A stretch of DNA of 64,000 nt from contig NZ_CP107989.1 of the NCBI RefSeq assembly GCF_041435015.1, forward strand, positions 4,898,001 to 4,962,000. Direction: 5' to 3'. The notes under the pieces are model-generated. The model was not told where the DNA came from and ran no database searches. It saw only the letters and a list, made by a program, of their open reading frames with translations. The translations under genes and the position numbers were made by a program. The first letter of the stretch is position 1. Each line of letters starts with the position of its first letter. The stretch comes from Streptomyces canus. Its GTDB lineage: Bacteria > Actinomycetota > Actinomycetes > Streptomycetales > Streptomycetaceae. This document shows, piece by piece, positions 8,524-17,299 of the stretch.

Positions 8524-9315
8524 ATGCCCTTCAGCACAAGAATCACCACGCGAATACGACGCTCTCGCATCCTCATGGCCGTCATCACGGCTGTAGCCGC
8601 CGTCCTGGCCGTCGCACTGACGCTGGCCCTGACGGTCACGACCTACGATCGCACCTCGCCGCGCGCCGCCCGCGCCAAGGCATCAGGATCCGTGGCCGGA
8701 AACGTCGACTGCCGCACAGCGAAGTGCGTCGCCCTCACCTTCGACGGCGGCCCCAGCCCGACGACCCCCGGGCTGCTGGACATCCTGAAACAGGAGGGTC
8801 TGCACGTCACTTTCTTCGTGCAGGGCAAAGGCCATATCGAGAAGTACCCCGAGATCCTGCGCCGGATGGCGGACGAAGGGCACGAGATCGGCAATCACAC
8901 CTGGACCCACGAACGGTTGACGGATCTCGGCACCGAGGACGCCCGCCGGGAGTTGGCCCGGACGCAGGACGCCATCGAGAGGAACACCGGCAGCAAGCCC
9001 GTGCTGATGCGTCCGCCGGAGGGCCGCACCAACCGCAAAGTGGCCGGGATCTGCCGGGACTTGGGGCTGGCGCAGGTGCTGTGGAGCGTCACGGCCAAGG
9101 ACTACGAGACGACCGACTCGGCCCTGATCACCAAGCGGGTGCTCGACCAGACCCACCGCGACGGCATCATCCTGCTGCACGACCTGCACAAGGGAACCGT
9201 GCCCGCCGTCCCGGGGATCCTCAAGGCGCTCGAAAAGCGCGGTTACACCATCGTCACGGTGTCCCAGCTGCTCGCCCCTGCCACGCCGCGGCCGGGGATG
9301 GTGTACCGGCCCTGA
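8524..9315 (+). CDS. Polysaccharide deacetylase (NodB/CE4) with an altered metal motif
   Basis: This 263-residue protein has an N-terminal signal anchor (residues 15-40) and a NodB domain. The His pair is in HTWTH (125-129), and RPPEG, LWSVTAKDY and IILLHD are the later CE4 motifs. The usual TFDDGP is TFDGGP here: Asp74 (the base) is kept, but the next Asp, normally a metal ligand, is Gly75. Activity may be changed or lost; the other motifs are intact. The enzyme would act outside the membrane on N-acetylated glycans such as peptidoglycan. It is probably expressed with the acyltransferase upstream (55-base gap). Confidence 0.9.
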   Translation: MPFSTRITTRIRRSRILMAVITAVAAVLAVALTLALTVTTYDRTSPRAARAKASGSVAGNVDCRTAKCVALTFDGGPSPTTPGLLDILKQEGLHVTFFVQGKGHIEKYPEILRRMADEGHEIGNHTWTHERLTDLGTEDARRELARTQDAIERNTGSKPVLMRPPEGRTNRKVAGICRDLGLAQVLWSVTAKDYETTDSALITKRVLDQTHRDGIILLHDLHKGTVPAVPGILKALEKRGYTIVTVSQLLAPATPRPGMVYRP

Positions 9316-9631
9316 GGGAGTGCCGCGAGCGCGTCTCCGAGCGCCGCTTCCACCGGATCCATGCAGGCCCATTTCGCGTGGGGACCATGGGACGCGAGAC
9401 GGCCGGCGGGACTGATCGCCACGGCGTGGTGATGGGCGGTCCAGACCGGTGGCCAAGTCGCTTGTGCCATGGGGGAGCGGGTGCCGCTGACCGCCGGTAC
9501 CTGATCGCAGGGGTGCTGCCCGCTGTGTCTCGGACGGCCTCCCTGCTCGGAGTGCGATGAACTCCGCCACAGCGCACGCTGGCGACGCGCGGCGAGGAAG
9601 ACGAAAATATGACTGACGGAGGTGACCGCTC
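9316..9631. other. Intergenic region, no gene identified
   Basis: The 316 bases between the deacetylase and the amidotransferase-like gene show no supported coding frame. They include a GGAGGTGA motif at the 3' end that serves as ribosome-binding site of the next gene. An open frame on the minus strand crosses the region but runs into the deacetylase gene and looks like a high-GC artefact. Confidence 0.4.
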
Positions 9632-10468
9632 ATGTGCCGGTGGCTCGCTTACTCGGGAACACCCCTACTGCTCGACACCATCCTCTACCGACCGACCCAC
9701 TCCCTGATCGATCAGAGCCTCCACTCCAGAATGGGAGTCGAGACGACGAACGGCGACGGTTTCGGCGTCGGGTGGTACTCGCAGGAAGCCATCGACACCC
9801 CTGCCCTGCTCAAGGACATCGGCCCCGCCTGGAACAACCGCAACCTGAGGGAGATCGCGGATCATGTCCGCTCTCCGTTGTTCTTCGCCCACATACGGGC
9901 GTCGACCGGTACGGCGGTGCAGCAGACGAATTGCCACCCGTTCCGGCACGGCCGCTGGATGTGGATGCACAACGGTGCCATCAACGATTTCCACCTCATG
10001 CGCCGCGACCTGTCCCTGCTCGTCGACCCCGGGCTGTACTCCGACATCGAGGGCACGACGGACTCCGAGATGATGTTCTATCTGGCGGTCACCTTCGGCC
10101 TGGACGAGGATCCGCCGGGCGCCGTGGCCCGGATGGTGGGAGTGGTGGAGCGCAGCGGCCGTGACCACGGTGTGGAGTTCCCGGTCCAGATGACCATCGC
10201 CGTGACCGACGGCGAACGCCTGTGGGCCTTCCGCTACTCGAGCCAGGGTGCTTCCCGGTCGTTGTTCTACAGCACCCGCGTGGACACGCTGAGAGAGCTG
10301 CACCCCGACCTGGCGTTTCTGCGGGAAGTGTCCGACGAGACCCGTCTCATCGTGTCCGAGCCCCTCGGTGATCTGCCGGGTGCCTGGAACGAGGTGCCGG
10401 AGAGCAGCTACGGCGTCGTCCATGCCGGAGCCGACGAGTTGCATCGCTTCACCCCGGTAGCGGCGTGA
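9632..10468 (+). CDS. Class II glutamine amidotransferase (EgtC/YafJ-like)
   Basis: This 278-residue protein begins MCRWLAY, with the catalytic Cys2 exposed after removal of Met, as in Ntn-hydrolases. NGDGFGVGWY (residues 41-50), FFAHIRASTG and QQTNCHPF, and WMWMHNGAINDF are the conserved substrate-binding segments of this family. Relatives hydrolyse gamma-glutamyl amides, for example EgtC in ergothioneine synthesis, but no egtABDE genes are nearby. A GGAGGTGA site precedes the ATG. The gene stands alone and converges with an amphi-Trp gene. Confidence 0.92.
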   Translation: MCRWLAYSGTPLLLDTILYRPTHSLIDQSLHSRMGVETTNGDGFGVGWYSQEAIDTPALLKDIGPAWNNRNLREIADHVRSPLFFAHIRASTGTAVQQTNCHPFRHGRWMWMHNGAINDFHLMRRDLSLLVDPGLYSDIEGTTDSEMMFYLAVTFGLDEDPPGAVARMVGVVERSGRDHGVEFPVQMTIAVTDGERLWAFRYSSQGASRSLFYSTRVDTLRELHPDLAFLREVSDETRLIVSEPLGDLPGAWNEVPESSYGVVHAGADELHRFTPVAA

Positions 10469-10480
10469 CGCGTCAGCGGA

Positions 10481-10786
10481 TCACGTGCTCTTCGCGGCTT
10501 TGCTTCTTCTGTTGGTGCTCGTACCGCTGCGCCCTGTCTTTGCCGGCACGCTCTTGCGCCCTGCCGTCGGCCACTTGAACTCGATCTCCAGCTCGATCTC
10601 CCCCTCACCGATCTCGACCTCCATCTCGCTGCGAAGGTCGTCGGGTATCCGCAGGCTCAGCGTTCCGGCGCCGAGTTCCAGTTCGGCGTCCCCACCTTCC
10701 CTCAGCGCGGATGCGAGTGCCGTGAGCTGGTCAGCCGCCTCGAGGCGGGACAGGGAGCGCTTCTGTTCGAACTTGAGGTCCTTCAT
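10481..10786 (-). CDS. Amphi-Trp domain protein
   Basis: This 101-residue protein starts at ATG 10784-10786. The first 65 residues match the amphi-Trp domain: KFEQKRSLSRLEAADQLTALASALREGG, then alternating beta strands ending in EIELEIEFKW. A basic, Lys/Ser/Arg-rich tail follows. The biochemical role of the family is unknown; copies often occur singly beside stress or regulatory genes. Twelve bases separate its stop from that of the convergent amidotransferase-like gene. Confidence 0.85.
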   Translation of the reverse strand: MKDLKFEQKRSLSRLEAADQLTALASALREGGDAELELGAGTLSLRIPDDLRSEMEVEIGEGEIELEIEFKWPTAGRKSVPAKTGRSGTSTNRRSKAAKST

Positions 10787-10970
10787 GGGTGTCTCCGATC
10801 CGGATACGGCACGTTCGGCCGGTCGGGCCACCTCCAATCTCGCCCTCCTGGGTTCGCCGCGCATGTCGGGGTGGCCCGGTGCGACGCGCGTCATGGCGGA
10901 GAGGCTGGGATGCTGGTGGAGGAAGCGCCGCCCGTGACGTGACCCCGGCAGACAGGGGTAGTGAGCGACC

Positions 10971-13658
10971 GTGGCCGAGACCTACGAGAACGCCCGAGGA
11001 ACGACCGTTCCGATCGTTCCGGCCGTACCGTACGCCGATCCCCAGGGAGACCCGTTCCTGCGCACCCGGTTCGCGCTCCCCGCGCGGCCCGCCACGTTCC
11101 TGCGGCGGCAGCGGCTCGTCCAGCACCTCCATCAGGCTCTCGTGACACCGTTGACCCTGGTCAACGGCCCGGCCGGGGCCGGGAAAACCCTGCTGACCGC
11201 CGACTGGGCCGCCGGACTGCGGCAGCCGGTCGCCTGGCTCGCGGTCGAAGCGGGGGACCGGCGTCCCGGGGTGTTCTGGGCGTACGTCCTTCAGGCACTG
11301 CGCGCCTGCGGTGCGTCGGCATCCGACGCGGTCGAGGCCCCCGCGGACGCGTCCCGGGTGGACCGCAAGCTGCTGGCGGCGCTCGCCGCCGAACTGAACG
11401 ACAGCGACCGGCCCGTGGTCCTCGTGCTCGACGAGTACGACCGCGTGACCGATCCGGAGGTCACGGAGCAGCTGGAGTTCGTCCTGCACCACGCCGGGCG
11501 CGGACTGCACCTCGTCCTCGTCACCCGCACCGAACCACTGCTGCCGCTGCACCGTTACCGGGCGGCCGGCGAGCTGACGGAGATCCGCGCCGCCGAACTG
11601 GCGTTCACCCCCGAGGAGGCCGTCGCACTGCTGGAGCAGCACGGTCTGAGCCTTCCGTTTCCTGCCGCGCGCGCCCTGGTGGACCGCACCCGGGGCTGGG
11701 CCGCCGGTCTGCGCCTGTCCGCCCTGGCCGCCCGGGAGAGCGCCGACCCGGAGCTCTACCTGAAGGAGTTCGACGCGGACCGCAGTACGGTCGCGGACTT
11801 CCTGCTGGCCGAGGTCCTCAGGGGACAGCCGGAGGAGACCCAGGGCCTCCTGCTGCGGGTCAGCGTCCTGGAGCGGTTCTCCCCCGATCTGGCCAACGCG
11901 CTGACCCTGCGGACCGATGCCGAGACCATTCTCGCCGGGCTGCACAGCGACAACGCGTTCGTCGAGTATCTCGGGCACTCCTCGTACCAGCTCCACCCGC
12001 TGTTCCGGGAGATACTCCGGGCCCATCTGCGCGTACGTCTGCCCGGCCTGGAGCCGGAGCTCCACCGGCGGGCCGCGCGGTGGCTTCGTCGTTCCGGATT
12101 CCTGCCGGAGACACTCGCCCACGGCGCCGCCGCGGGCGACTGGGATTTCGCCGCCGGCGCCCTCGTCGACGACCTGGCGATCGGGCAGCTCTGCACCGGC
12201 CTGCGCTCGGACGACCTGACCCAGTTGTTCTCCCACATGGGTCCCGAGGCCCGAAGCCCCGCGGCGGACGTCGTACGCGCCACCCGTGAACTGTCCCGGC
12301 ACGACCTCGATCATGGTCTGGCCCATCTGCGCCTCGCCGAGGAGCGTCTGACCGACGACGCGCCCGACCTGGCAGCCGCCCAGTTGAGCTGTGCACTGCT
12401 GGAGGCTCTGGCCGCCCGGCTGACCGGATGTCCCCCACGGGCCGAAAGGGCCGCCGTGGCGGCCGATGGCCTACGGCAGGAGGTCCCGGCACATCTCCTG
12501 GACAAGCATCCCGAACTCACCGCTCTCCTGCTGACCCATCTGGGCTCGGCCCGCCTGTGGGCCGGGCGTTTCGAGGACGCACGCGCCGTCCTGACCACGG
12601 CGGCCGCCGCTCCGGGCGGAGCCTCCACCGTGCTGCCCCGAGAGGACGCCCTGGAGCACCTGGCCCTGCTCGACTATCTGGACGGCTGGCTCGGCCGAGC
12701 GGAGCGCAAGGCCTTGGCGGCGGTGTCCGAGATGGAACGGGTCGGCCTTCCCCAGCCGTCCGGATCCGGCATCGGGCAGCTGGTCCTCGCCGCTGTGGCC
12801 GTCGACCGCCATGAGCTGGACCGGGCCCAGGCCCTCCTCGACGAGACGGCCCAGCTCCCGGCAGGAACGCATGACCCGGTTCCGTCGGCGGGGCGAGCCC
12901 TGGCCACAGCGCGCCTGCTGTTGGTCAGGGGCAAGACGCGCGACGCCGTGGACGCGGCTGCCCCGGACGTCTCCGCCGCCATGGCCTCACCCTGGGCGAC
13001 GAGCCAGGAAGCCCTCGTCACCTCTGCCGCCCACCTGGCCGAAGGGCGGCCGGACGCGGCGGCCGAGGCGCTCCAGGACGTGTCCGCCGACCAGCCGACG
13101 TGTGCCGTGGAGGCCGCGGCGATCCAGCTCGCCACAGGCCGTACGGCGGCGGCCATCGACCTGCTCGACGGCATCCGGGCCGGGAGCCGCGCCGGGCCGG
13201 CGGTGACCGTGCGGGCAGCGCTGGTGAGGGCTCAGGCGGCGGAGGGGGCGGGAGACACCGCCATGGCTCGCAGGCTCGTGGCACACGCGCTCCTCGACGC
13301 CCGGCGGGAGCGGTTGCGGCGTCCGTTCCTCGATGCGGGAGCGTGGCTCGGGCCGCTCCTGGCCACGGCTCCGCTCCACGAGCTGGCGGCGGACTGGCTC
13401 ACGCCCGGGCCGCCGCGACACGGTGCGCACCCCCGGCCGGAGGAACTGCCCGCGCCGCTCGTCGCGGTGGAGCTGAGCGGACGCGAGCATGACGTCCTGG
13501 AGCGGCTGGCCCGGATTATGTCGACGGAGGAGATCGCCACCGACCTCTACGTGTCGGTGAACACGGTGAAGACCCACCTCAAGAGCGTCTACCGGAAGCT
13601 GGCGGTGAACCGGCGAGGCGACGCGGTGCGCCGCGCGCGCGATCTCCGGCTGCTGTGA
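10971..13658 (+). CDS. Large ATP-binding LuxR-family regulator (MalT/LAL type)
   Basis: This 895-residue protein has a STAND-type ATPase (Walker A GPAGAGKT at 66-73, Walker B VVLVLDE at 149-155). A long alpha-helical, TPR-like region follows. A C-terminal GerE helix-turn-helix (about residues 834-890) contains LSGREHDVLERLARIMSTEEIA and VNTVKTHLKSVYRKL. Such proteins bind an inducer and ATP, oligomerise and activate transcription. Start GTG 10971. It lies at the head of a run of small membrane and stress-type genes, so it may control them; this is inference from position only. Confidence 0.92.
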   Translation: MAETYENARGTTVPIVPAVPYADPQGDPFLRTRFALPARPATFLRRQRLVQHLHQALVTPLTLVNGPAGAGKTLLTADWAAGLRQPVAWLAVEAGDRRPGVFWAYVLQALRACGASASDAVEAPADASRVDRKLLAALAAELNDSDRPVVLVLDEYDRVTDPEVTEQLEFVLHHAGRGLHLVLVTRTEPLLPLHRYRAAGELTEIRAAELAFTPEEAVALLEQHGLSLPFPAARALVDRTRGWAAGLRLSALAARESADPELYLKEFDADRSTVADFLLAEVLRGQPEETQGLLLRVSVLERFSPDLANALTLRTDAETILAGLHSDNAFVEYLGHSSYQLHPLFREILRAHLRVRLPGLEPELHRRAARWLRRSGFLPETLAHGAAAGDWDFAAGALVDDLAIGQLCTGLRSDDLTQLFSHMGPEARSPAADVVRATRELSRHDLDHGLAHLRLAEERLTDDAPDLAAAQLSCALLEALAARLTGCPPRAERAAVAADGLRQEVPAHLLDKHPELTALLLTHLGSARLWAGRFEDARAVLTTAAAAPGGASTVLPREDALEHLALLDYLDGWLGRAERKALAAVSEMERVGLPQPSGSGIGQLVLAAVAVDRHELDRAQALLDETAQLPAGTHDPVPSAGRALATARLLLVRGKTRDAVDAAAPDVSAAMASPWATSQEALVTSAAHLAEGRPDAAAEALQDVSADQPTCAVEAAAIQLATGRTAAAIDLLDGIRAGSRAGPAVTVRAALVRAQAAEGAGDTAMARRLVAHALLDARRERLRRPFLDAGAWLGPLLATAPLHELAADWLTPGPPRHGAHPRPEELPAPLVAVELSGREHDVLERLARIMSTEEIATDLYVSVNTVKTHLKSVYRKLAVNRRGDAVRRARDLRLL

Positions 13659-13778
13659 ACGGGCGTCGGTGAGAGCGTCCGGCGCCGTGGAGGACGGCCG
13701 AAGGCGCCGTTGCCGGAGCGCGCCGAGCGCGGCGGACGCCGTGTCGGATCGGCGCCCTGAGTGCGAAGGGAGTCGCCG

Positions 13779-14306
13779 GTGTCCAGAACCAGGACCGGCC
13801 CGGCCACGGCCCGCGGGGAGCGTCGTGTCGAGCGCCGCGCCCACGCGGACTACACGGGCGGTGTCTACGGATCCATGCTCGCGGCCTCCGTGGTGATCGG
13901 CGCCGGCTCACTGGGCTCCTTCCCGCGCACCGAGATGGTGCTGCTGCTGTTGCTCACCGGCCTGGTGTTCTGGATCGCGCATGTGCATGCCCAGCTGTTC
14001 GGGGCACGGCTGGCGCAACAGGCTCTGGACCGCCGTGTCGTCCTGCACGTGTGCCGCGACGAGTGGCCGATCGTCAATGCCGCCGTCCCGCCGGCCGTCG
14101 CGGTGGCCGTCAGCCCGCTCCTGGGCCTCGACGTGCGAGGTGCCCTGTGGCTGGCTCTGTCCGTCGCCGTGGCCGGGCAGGTGGGCTGGTCCGTGGCCGC
14201 GGCACTCCGCGCCGGTGCTTCGCGGCGGCTGCTGGCCGTCACCGCATCGGTCAATCTGCTGCTGGGTCTGCTGATCGTCTCCTTCAAGATCGTTCTGACG
14301 CATTGA
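13779..14306 (+). CDS. Four-helix membrane protein of unknown function
   Basis: This 175-residue protein has a basic N-terminus (RRVERRAHADY) and about five hydrophobic segments between residues 27 and 173. The GTG start at 13779 is chosen because AAGGGAG precedes it by eight bases; an in-frame GTG at 13761 lacks such a site. No enzyme motif is visible. It follows the LuxR regulator by 120 bases and may belong to the same group of envelope or stress genes. Confidence 0.75.
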   Translation: MSRTRTGPATARGERRVERRAHADYTGGVYGSMLAASVVIGAGSLGSFPRTEMVLLLLLTGLVFWIAHVHAQLFGARLAQQALDRRVVLHVCRDEWPIVNAAVPPAVAVAVSPLLGLDVRGALWLALSVAVAGQVGWSVAAALRAGASRRLLAVTASVNLLLGLLIVSFKIVLTH

Positions 14307-14317
14307 GAAGAGGACGG

Positions 14318-14334
14318 TCACCTGTACCGGGTGA
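14318..14334. promoter_or_regulatory. Palindrome TCACC-N7-GGTGA, copy 1
   Basis: TCACC (14318-14322) and GGTGA (14330-14334) are separated by seven bases. The site lies 82 bases upstream of the small gene at 14416. The same palindrome with the same spacing occurs at 15308 and 16210, also upstream of genes, so it is a likely operator for one regulator. Confidence 0.6.
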
Positions 14335-14415
14335 GGCTGGAAGGGGCGCGGAGGCGCACGATCGCAGGGAAGGGCACCGTCCGCCTGTCCCAGGCAGTCC
14401 ATGGGAGGACAGCTC

Positions 14416-14613
14416 GTGCGCTATGAGATCCGCGTCGAGGGCCATCTGTCGGAAACGCTGGCCAAAGCGTTTCCGGAGCTGGGCCACGTCGTGATGTCCG
14501 GCCAGACCGTCCTGTTCGGTCCCGTCGTGGACGAAGCGCACCTGTACGGGCTGCTGGCACGCTGCCAGTCACTGGGACTGCGTGTCCTGGAGATGAGGCA
14601 GCTGCCGGAGTGA
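14416..14613 (+). CDS. Small conserved-type protein, 65 residues
   Basis: The protein starts RYEIRVEGHLSETLAKAF and contains VMSGQTVLFGPVVDEAHLYGLLARCQSLGLRVLEMRQL. It looks like a compact alpha/beta fold resembling a ferredoxin-like or ACT-like half-domain. The GTG start at 14416 is preceded by GGAGG at 14404-14408; an ATG at 14401 overlaps that site and is less likely. The family function is unknown. A TCACC-N7-GGTGA palindrome lies upstream. Confidence 0.78.
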   Translation: MRYEIRVEGHLSETLAKAFPELGHVVMSGQTVLFGPVVDEAHLYGLLARCQSLGLRVLEMRQLPE

Positions 14614-14646
14614 GGGGACGGGGGGGTGTGCGGTGCCCCGGCAATC

Positions 14647-15219
14647 TCACTGGTCGTCCGCATCTGGCGACCTCGACGGCCCGCGGTGCTGCCGGCGCAG
14701 CCCCGTCTGGACAGCTCCCGCCAGCACCCGTGCGGCGACGCCCACGAGCAGCAGTCCACCGGCCATCTGCACCATCGTCAGCACTCGCCCGGCCTGGGAG
14801 CGCGCCGTGATGTCCCCGAAGCCGACGGTGCTGAACGTGGTCAGCGCGAAGTACAGGGCGTCCGTCCTCGTCAGCGGCTCGCTGAAGGAGCCCGGGGTGA
14901 AGTGTTCCAGCAGGTAGTAGCCGCAGGCGAAGAGCACCAGGAACAGCGGCAGTGTGGCGGCCAGGGCCTCGACGGCCCGCAGACGCGGGTGGGGCGAGCG
15001 CATGATGGCCCGCACCTCCCACCAGAACATCAGCAGCACCGCCGCCGAGCCGCACGCGAGGAGCGCCGAGAGGCCGGCCGTACCTCGCTCGTTCAGCGGC
15101 AGCAGGTAGTAGGCGGTGACGAGGCCGGCGGCGATGAGCACGGCGCGGACGAGGGCGATGATCGCCGCCCGGCGGCGGGTGCGGTCCGGTTCGGTCCGGA
15201 CCGTGCTCGGGTCGCTCAT
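14647..15219 (-). CDS. Two-pore-helix potassium channel protein
   Basis: This 190-residue protein has about four membrane segments. The last two flank a pore loop with the selectivity filter TVGFGD in TTFSTVGFGDITARSQ (about residues 138-153), typical of prokaryotic K+ channels. No RCK or cyclic-nucleotide domain is attached. The gene is divergent from the HdeD-like gene, and the shared 217-base intergenic region carries one TCACC-N7-GGTGA palindrome. It probably contributes to membrane potential under stress. Confidence 0.9.
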   Translation of the reverse strand: MSDPSTVRTEPDRTRRRAAIIALVRAVLIAAGLVTAYYLLPLNERGTAGLSALLACGSAAVLLMFWWEVRAIMRSPHPRLRAVEALAATLPLFLVLFACGYYLLEHFTPGSFSEPLTRTDALYFALTTFSTVGFGDITARSQAGRVLTMVQMAGGLLLVGVAARVLAGAVQTGLRRQHRGPSRSPDADDQ

Positions 15220-15307
15220 CTCGTGTCCGTTCGTCGCGTCCGGCCGCGAGGCCGAGGGGACAGGCCGCCTGGAGATTCCACCTCACGGTCACGGCCGCGC
15301 CGGCGGA

Positions 15308-15324
15308 TCACCCGTGGTGGGTGA
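15308..15324. promoter_or_regulatory. Palindrome TCACC-N7-GGTGA, copy 2
   Basis: TCACC (15308-15312) and GGTGA (15320-15324) are seven bases apart. The site lies between the divergent potassium-channel gene (89 bases from its start) and the HdeD-like gene (113 bases from its start), so one site could govern both. Confidence 0.6.
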
Positions 15325-15436
15325 GCCCGGCACCCGGCGACAGGCGTGAGCCTGGAGCGGTCCGGCACACCGTTCCCTCGGACACCGCCCCGTCGGCGGT
15401 CCGGGAGCGACGCGCTCGGTCGCACGAGGAGGAGCC

Positions 15437-16099
15437 ATGACCATGTCGCGTGATCCGGCGCCGCCCACCGGGCCGGAACCCCCTGCCGGCGGGGCGGACC
15501 CCTTCGCGGCGAGTGATCCCGCGGACGTGCTGGCGCGACTGGGCCGCTCATGGACCTGGATCCTGTGCTCGGCGGTCGCGACGCTGGTGCCGGGCGTCCT
15601 GGTACTGGTCTGGCCGGAGGAAACCCTGCATGTCCTGGCCGTCCTCATCGGGCTGTACCTGCTGGTGACCGGGGCGTTCCGGTTCGTGGCCGTCTTCGGC
15701 CGGGAGGAGCACGGCGAACGGATCCCGGGGCTGCTCCTGGCCGTGCTGTACGTCCTGGCCGGGGTTCTGAGCCTGCGGAACCCGCTGCAGACCATCACCG
15801 CCCTCTCGCTGGTCGTCGGCGTCGTCTGGCTCGTTTCCGGCATCCTCACCCTCTATACGGCCCTCGCCGCCAGGGACCTGCCGCACCGCGGAGTCGTCCT
15901 GGGCGCCGCGGTGCTCGCCATCGTCGCGGGAATCGTGGTGCTCGCCCTGCCGACGGAGTCGGCCCGCGCCCTGACCCGGCTGCTCGGCCTGTGGCTCGTC
16001 CTGCTCGGCCTGGCCGAGGCGGCGGTCGCCCTCGCGTGGCGGGCCGCGCTGCGAAAGACGCACACCACGGGGCCGCACGCCCCCTCCGGGACGGTCTGA
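15437..16099 (+). CDS. HdeD/DUF308 family membrane protein
   Basis: This 220-residue protein has a proline-rich cytosolic N-terminus of about 35 residues and six hydrophobic segments in three hairpins, as in HdeD (acid-resistance membrane protein) and DUF308 proteins. The repeated pattern VLVLVWPEETLHVLAVLIG and VVLALPTESARALTRLLGL is the family hallmark. The ATG at 15437 has GAGGAGG directly upstream; an internal ATG two codons later is also possible. The role is probably envelope stress tolerance; biochemistry is unknown. Confidence 0.9.
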   Translation: MTMSRDPAPPTGPEPPAGGADPFAASDPADVLARLGRSWTWILCSAVATLVPGVLVLVWPEETLHVLAVLIGLYLLVTGAFRFVAVFGREEHGERIPGLLLAVLYVLAGVLSLRNPLQTITALSLVVGVVWLVSGILTLYTALAARDLPHRGVVLGAAVLAIVAGIVVLALPTESARALTRLLGLWLVLLGLAEAAVALAWRAALRKTHTTGPHAPSGTV

Positions 16100-16209
16100 C
16101 ACCGCATCCGCCACTCCGGCGCGCGCCGCCGGGGACCGTGCGGCCACCTCCGCGACGGGTACGGGACAGCCGCCGGCCCCCGCCGTACGCGGGCCGAACC
16201 CCCGCAAGG

Positions 16210-16226
16210 TCACCCGCGTCGGGTGA
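16210..16226. promoter_or_regulatory. Palindrome TCACC-N7-GGTGA, copy 3
   Basis: TCACC (16210-16214) and GGTGA (16222-16226), seven bases apart, lie 79 bases upstream of the SHOCT protein gene. The flanking bases (CGCGTCG inside, GGC outside) resemble the other two copies. Confidence 0.6.
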
Positions 16227-16304
16227 GGCACCCGACCACGGTCGTGTCCACGCTGAGACTGCACGCAACGGCAGCCGGGCCGGCGCCCGGGACGGAGGAA
16301 AGAC

Positions 16305-16766
16305 ATGAGCACGCAGACGTACCTCGCGTACGACTATCCCCTGCTGAGCGTCTTCTGGAGCATGCTCTGGTTCTTCCTGTGGATCATGTGGTTCGTCCTG
16401 CTCTTCCGCGTCGTCGTCGACATCTTCCGTGACGACGACATGAGCGGCTGGGGGAAGGCCGGCTGGCTGGCGTTCACCATCCTGCTGCCCTTCCTGGGCG
16501 TCTTCGTCTACGTGATCGCACGCGGCAAGAACATGGGCCGCCGGGAGATGTCCCAGGCCCGAGCACAGCAGGAAGCCTTCGACGCCCGCATCAGGGAGGC
16601 CGCGGGCACCACGGAACGGCCCAGCAGCATCGACGAGCTCGCCAAGTTGTCCGACATCCGCGCCCGCGGCGACATCACGGACGAGGAGTTCCGCAGGGCC
16701 AAGGAACTGGTCCTGGCCGGCCACGGGCCGGCGGAGCCCTCCGGCTCCACCACCACCGGTCGCTGA
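16305..16766 (+). CDS. PLDc_N and SHOCT domain membrane protein
   Basis: This 153-residue protein has two membrane segments (about 15-40 and 55-75) in a PLDc_N-like arrangement. A linker and a C-terminal SHOCT domain (SIDELAKLSDIRARGDITDEEFRRAKELVL) follow. SHOCT is a short helical motif found at the ends of many proteins and thought to aid oligomerisation. ATG 16305 follows GGAGGAAAG. The next gene begins after 30 bases and is likely co-transcribed. Confidence 0.9.
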   Translation: MSTQTYLAYDYPLLSVFWSMLWFFLWIMWFVLLFRVVVDIFRDDDMSGWGKAGWLAFTILLPFLGVFVYVIARGKNMGRREMSQARAQQEAFDARIREAAGTTERPSSIDELAKLSDIRARGDITDEEFRRAKELVLAGHGPAEPSGSTTTGR

Positions 16767-16796
16767 GCGTACGTACACCACGAATCGAGGCACAAG

Positions 16797-17288
16797 ATGA
16801 CTGCGACACACACTCAGCAGGCACACACGGCGAAGCAGGAATGGGCAACGGGCCTGACCGCCTTCGGTGCCGTGATGCTCTTCCTCGTCGGTCTGCTCGG
16901 CATCTTCCGGGGCATCATGGCCATCGCCGAGGACGACATCTTCGTCACGACGCGCAACTACGCGTTCCAGTTCGACCTGACCGGCTGGGGCTGGGTCCAC
17001 CTCGCGCTGGGCGCGGTGGCCGTGCTCGTCAGCATCGGGCTGCTCCGGACGTCGACGTGGGCGCGCGTCCTCGGCGTGGCCATCGCCGGGCTCGTCATCG
17101 TCGCCAACTTCCTCTCGCTGCCGTACTACCCGGTGTGGTCGGTCGTGATGATCGCGATCTCGGGCTTCATCATCTGGGCCCTGTGCGTGGTCCAGCGCGA
17201 CAACCTCTTCACCGTGTCCGACGAGCGTCCGATGTCCGATGACCGTCAGTCGCACCGGATGTCTCCTCCGCCGCACGGACCCGCGTGA
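16797..17288 (+). CDS. DUF7144-type four-helix membrane protein
   Basis: This 163-residue protein has four membrane segments. The first hairpin contains LLGIFRGIMAIAEDDIFV, the second begins GWGWVHLALGAVAVLVSIGLL, and LPYYPVWSVVMIAISGFIIWAL closes the core. This pattern is shared by small actinobacterial membrane proteins annotated as DUF7144. The family's function is unknown. It follows the SHOCT gene in the same direction and converges on the large membrane-protein gene at 17300. Confidence 0.88.
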   Translation: MTATHTQQAHTAKQEWATGLTAFGAVMLFLVGLLGIFRGIMAIAEDDIFVTTRNYAFQFDLTGWGWVHLALGAVAVLVSIGLLRTSTWARVLGVAIAGLVIVANFLSLPYYPVWSVVMIAISGFIIWALCVVQRDNLFTVSDERPMSDDRQSHRMSPPPHGPA

Positions 17289-17299
17289 GCACAGCGGTC

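Noticed and set aside
9243..9470. Minus-strand 75-codon frame behind the deacetylase gene
   Set aside because: It overlaps the deacetylase C-terminus, lacks a ribosome site and has no family resemblance that I could support.
10731..12326. Long minus-strand open frame opposite the LuxR regulator
   Set aside because: The sense strand has Walker motifs and a GerE helix-turn-helix; the antisense product is low-complexity Gly/Gln/Arg.
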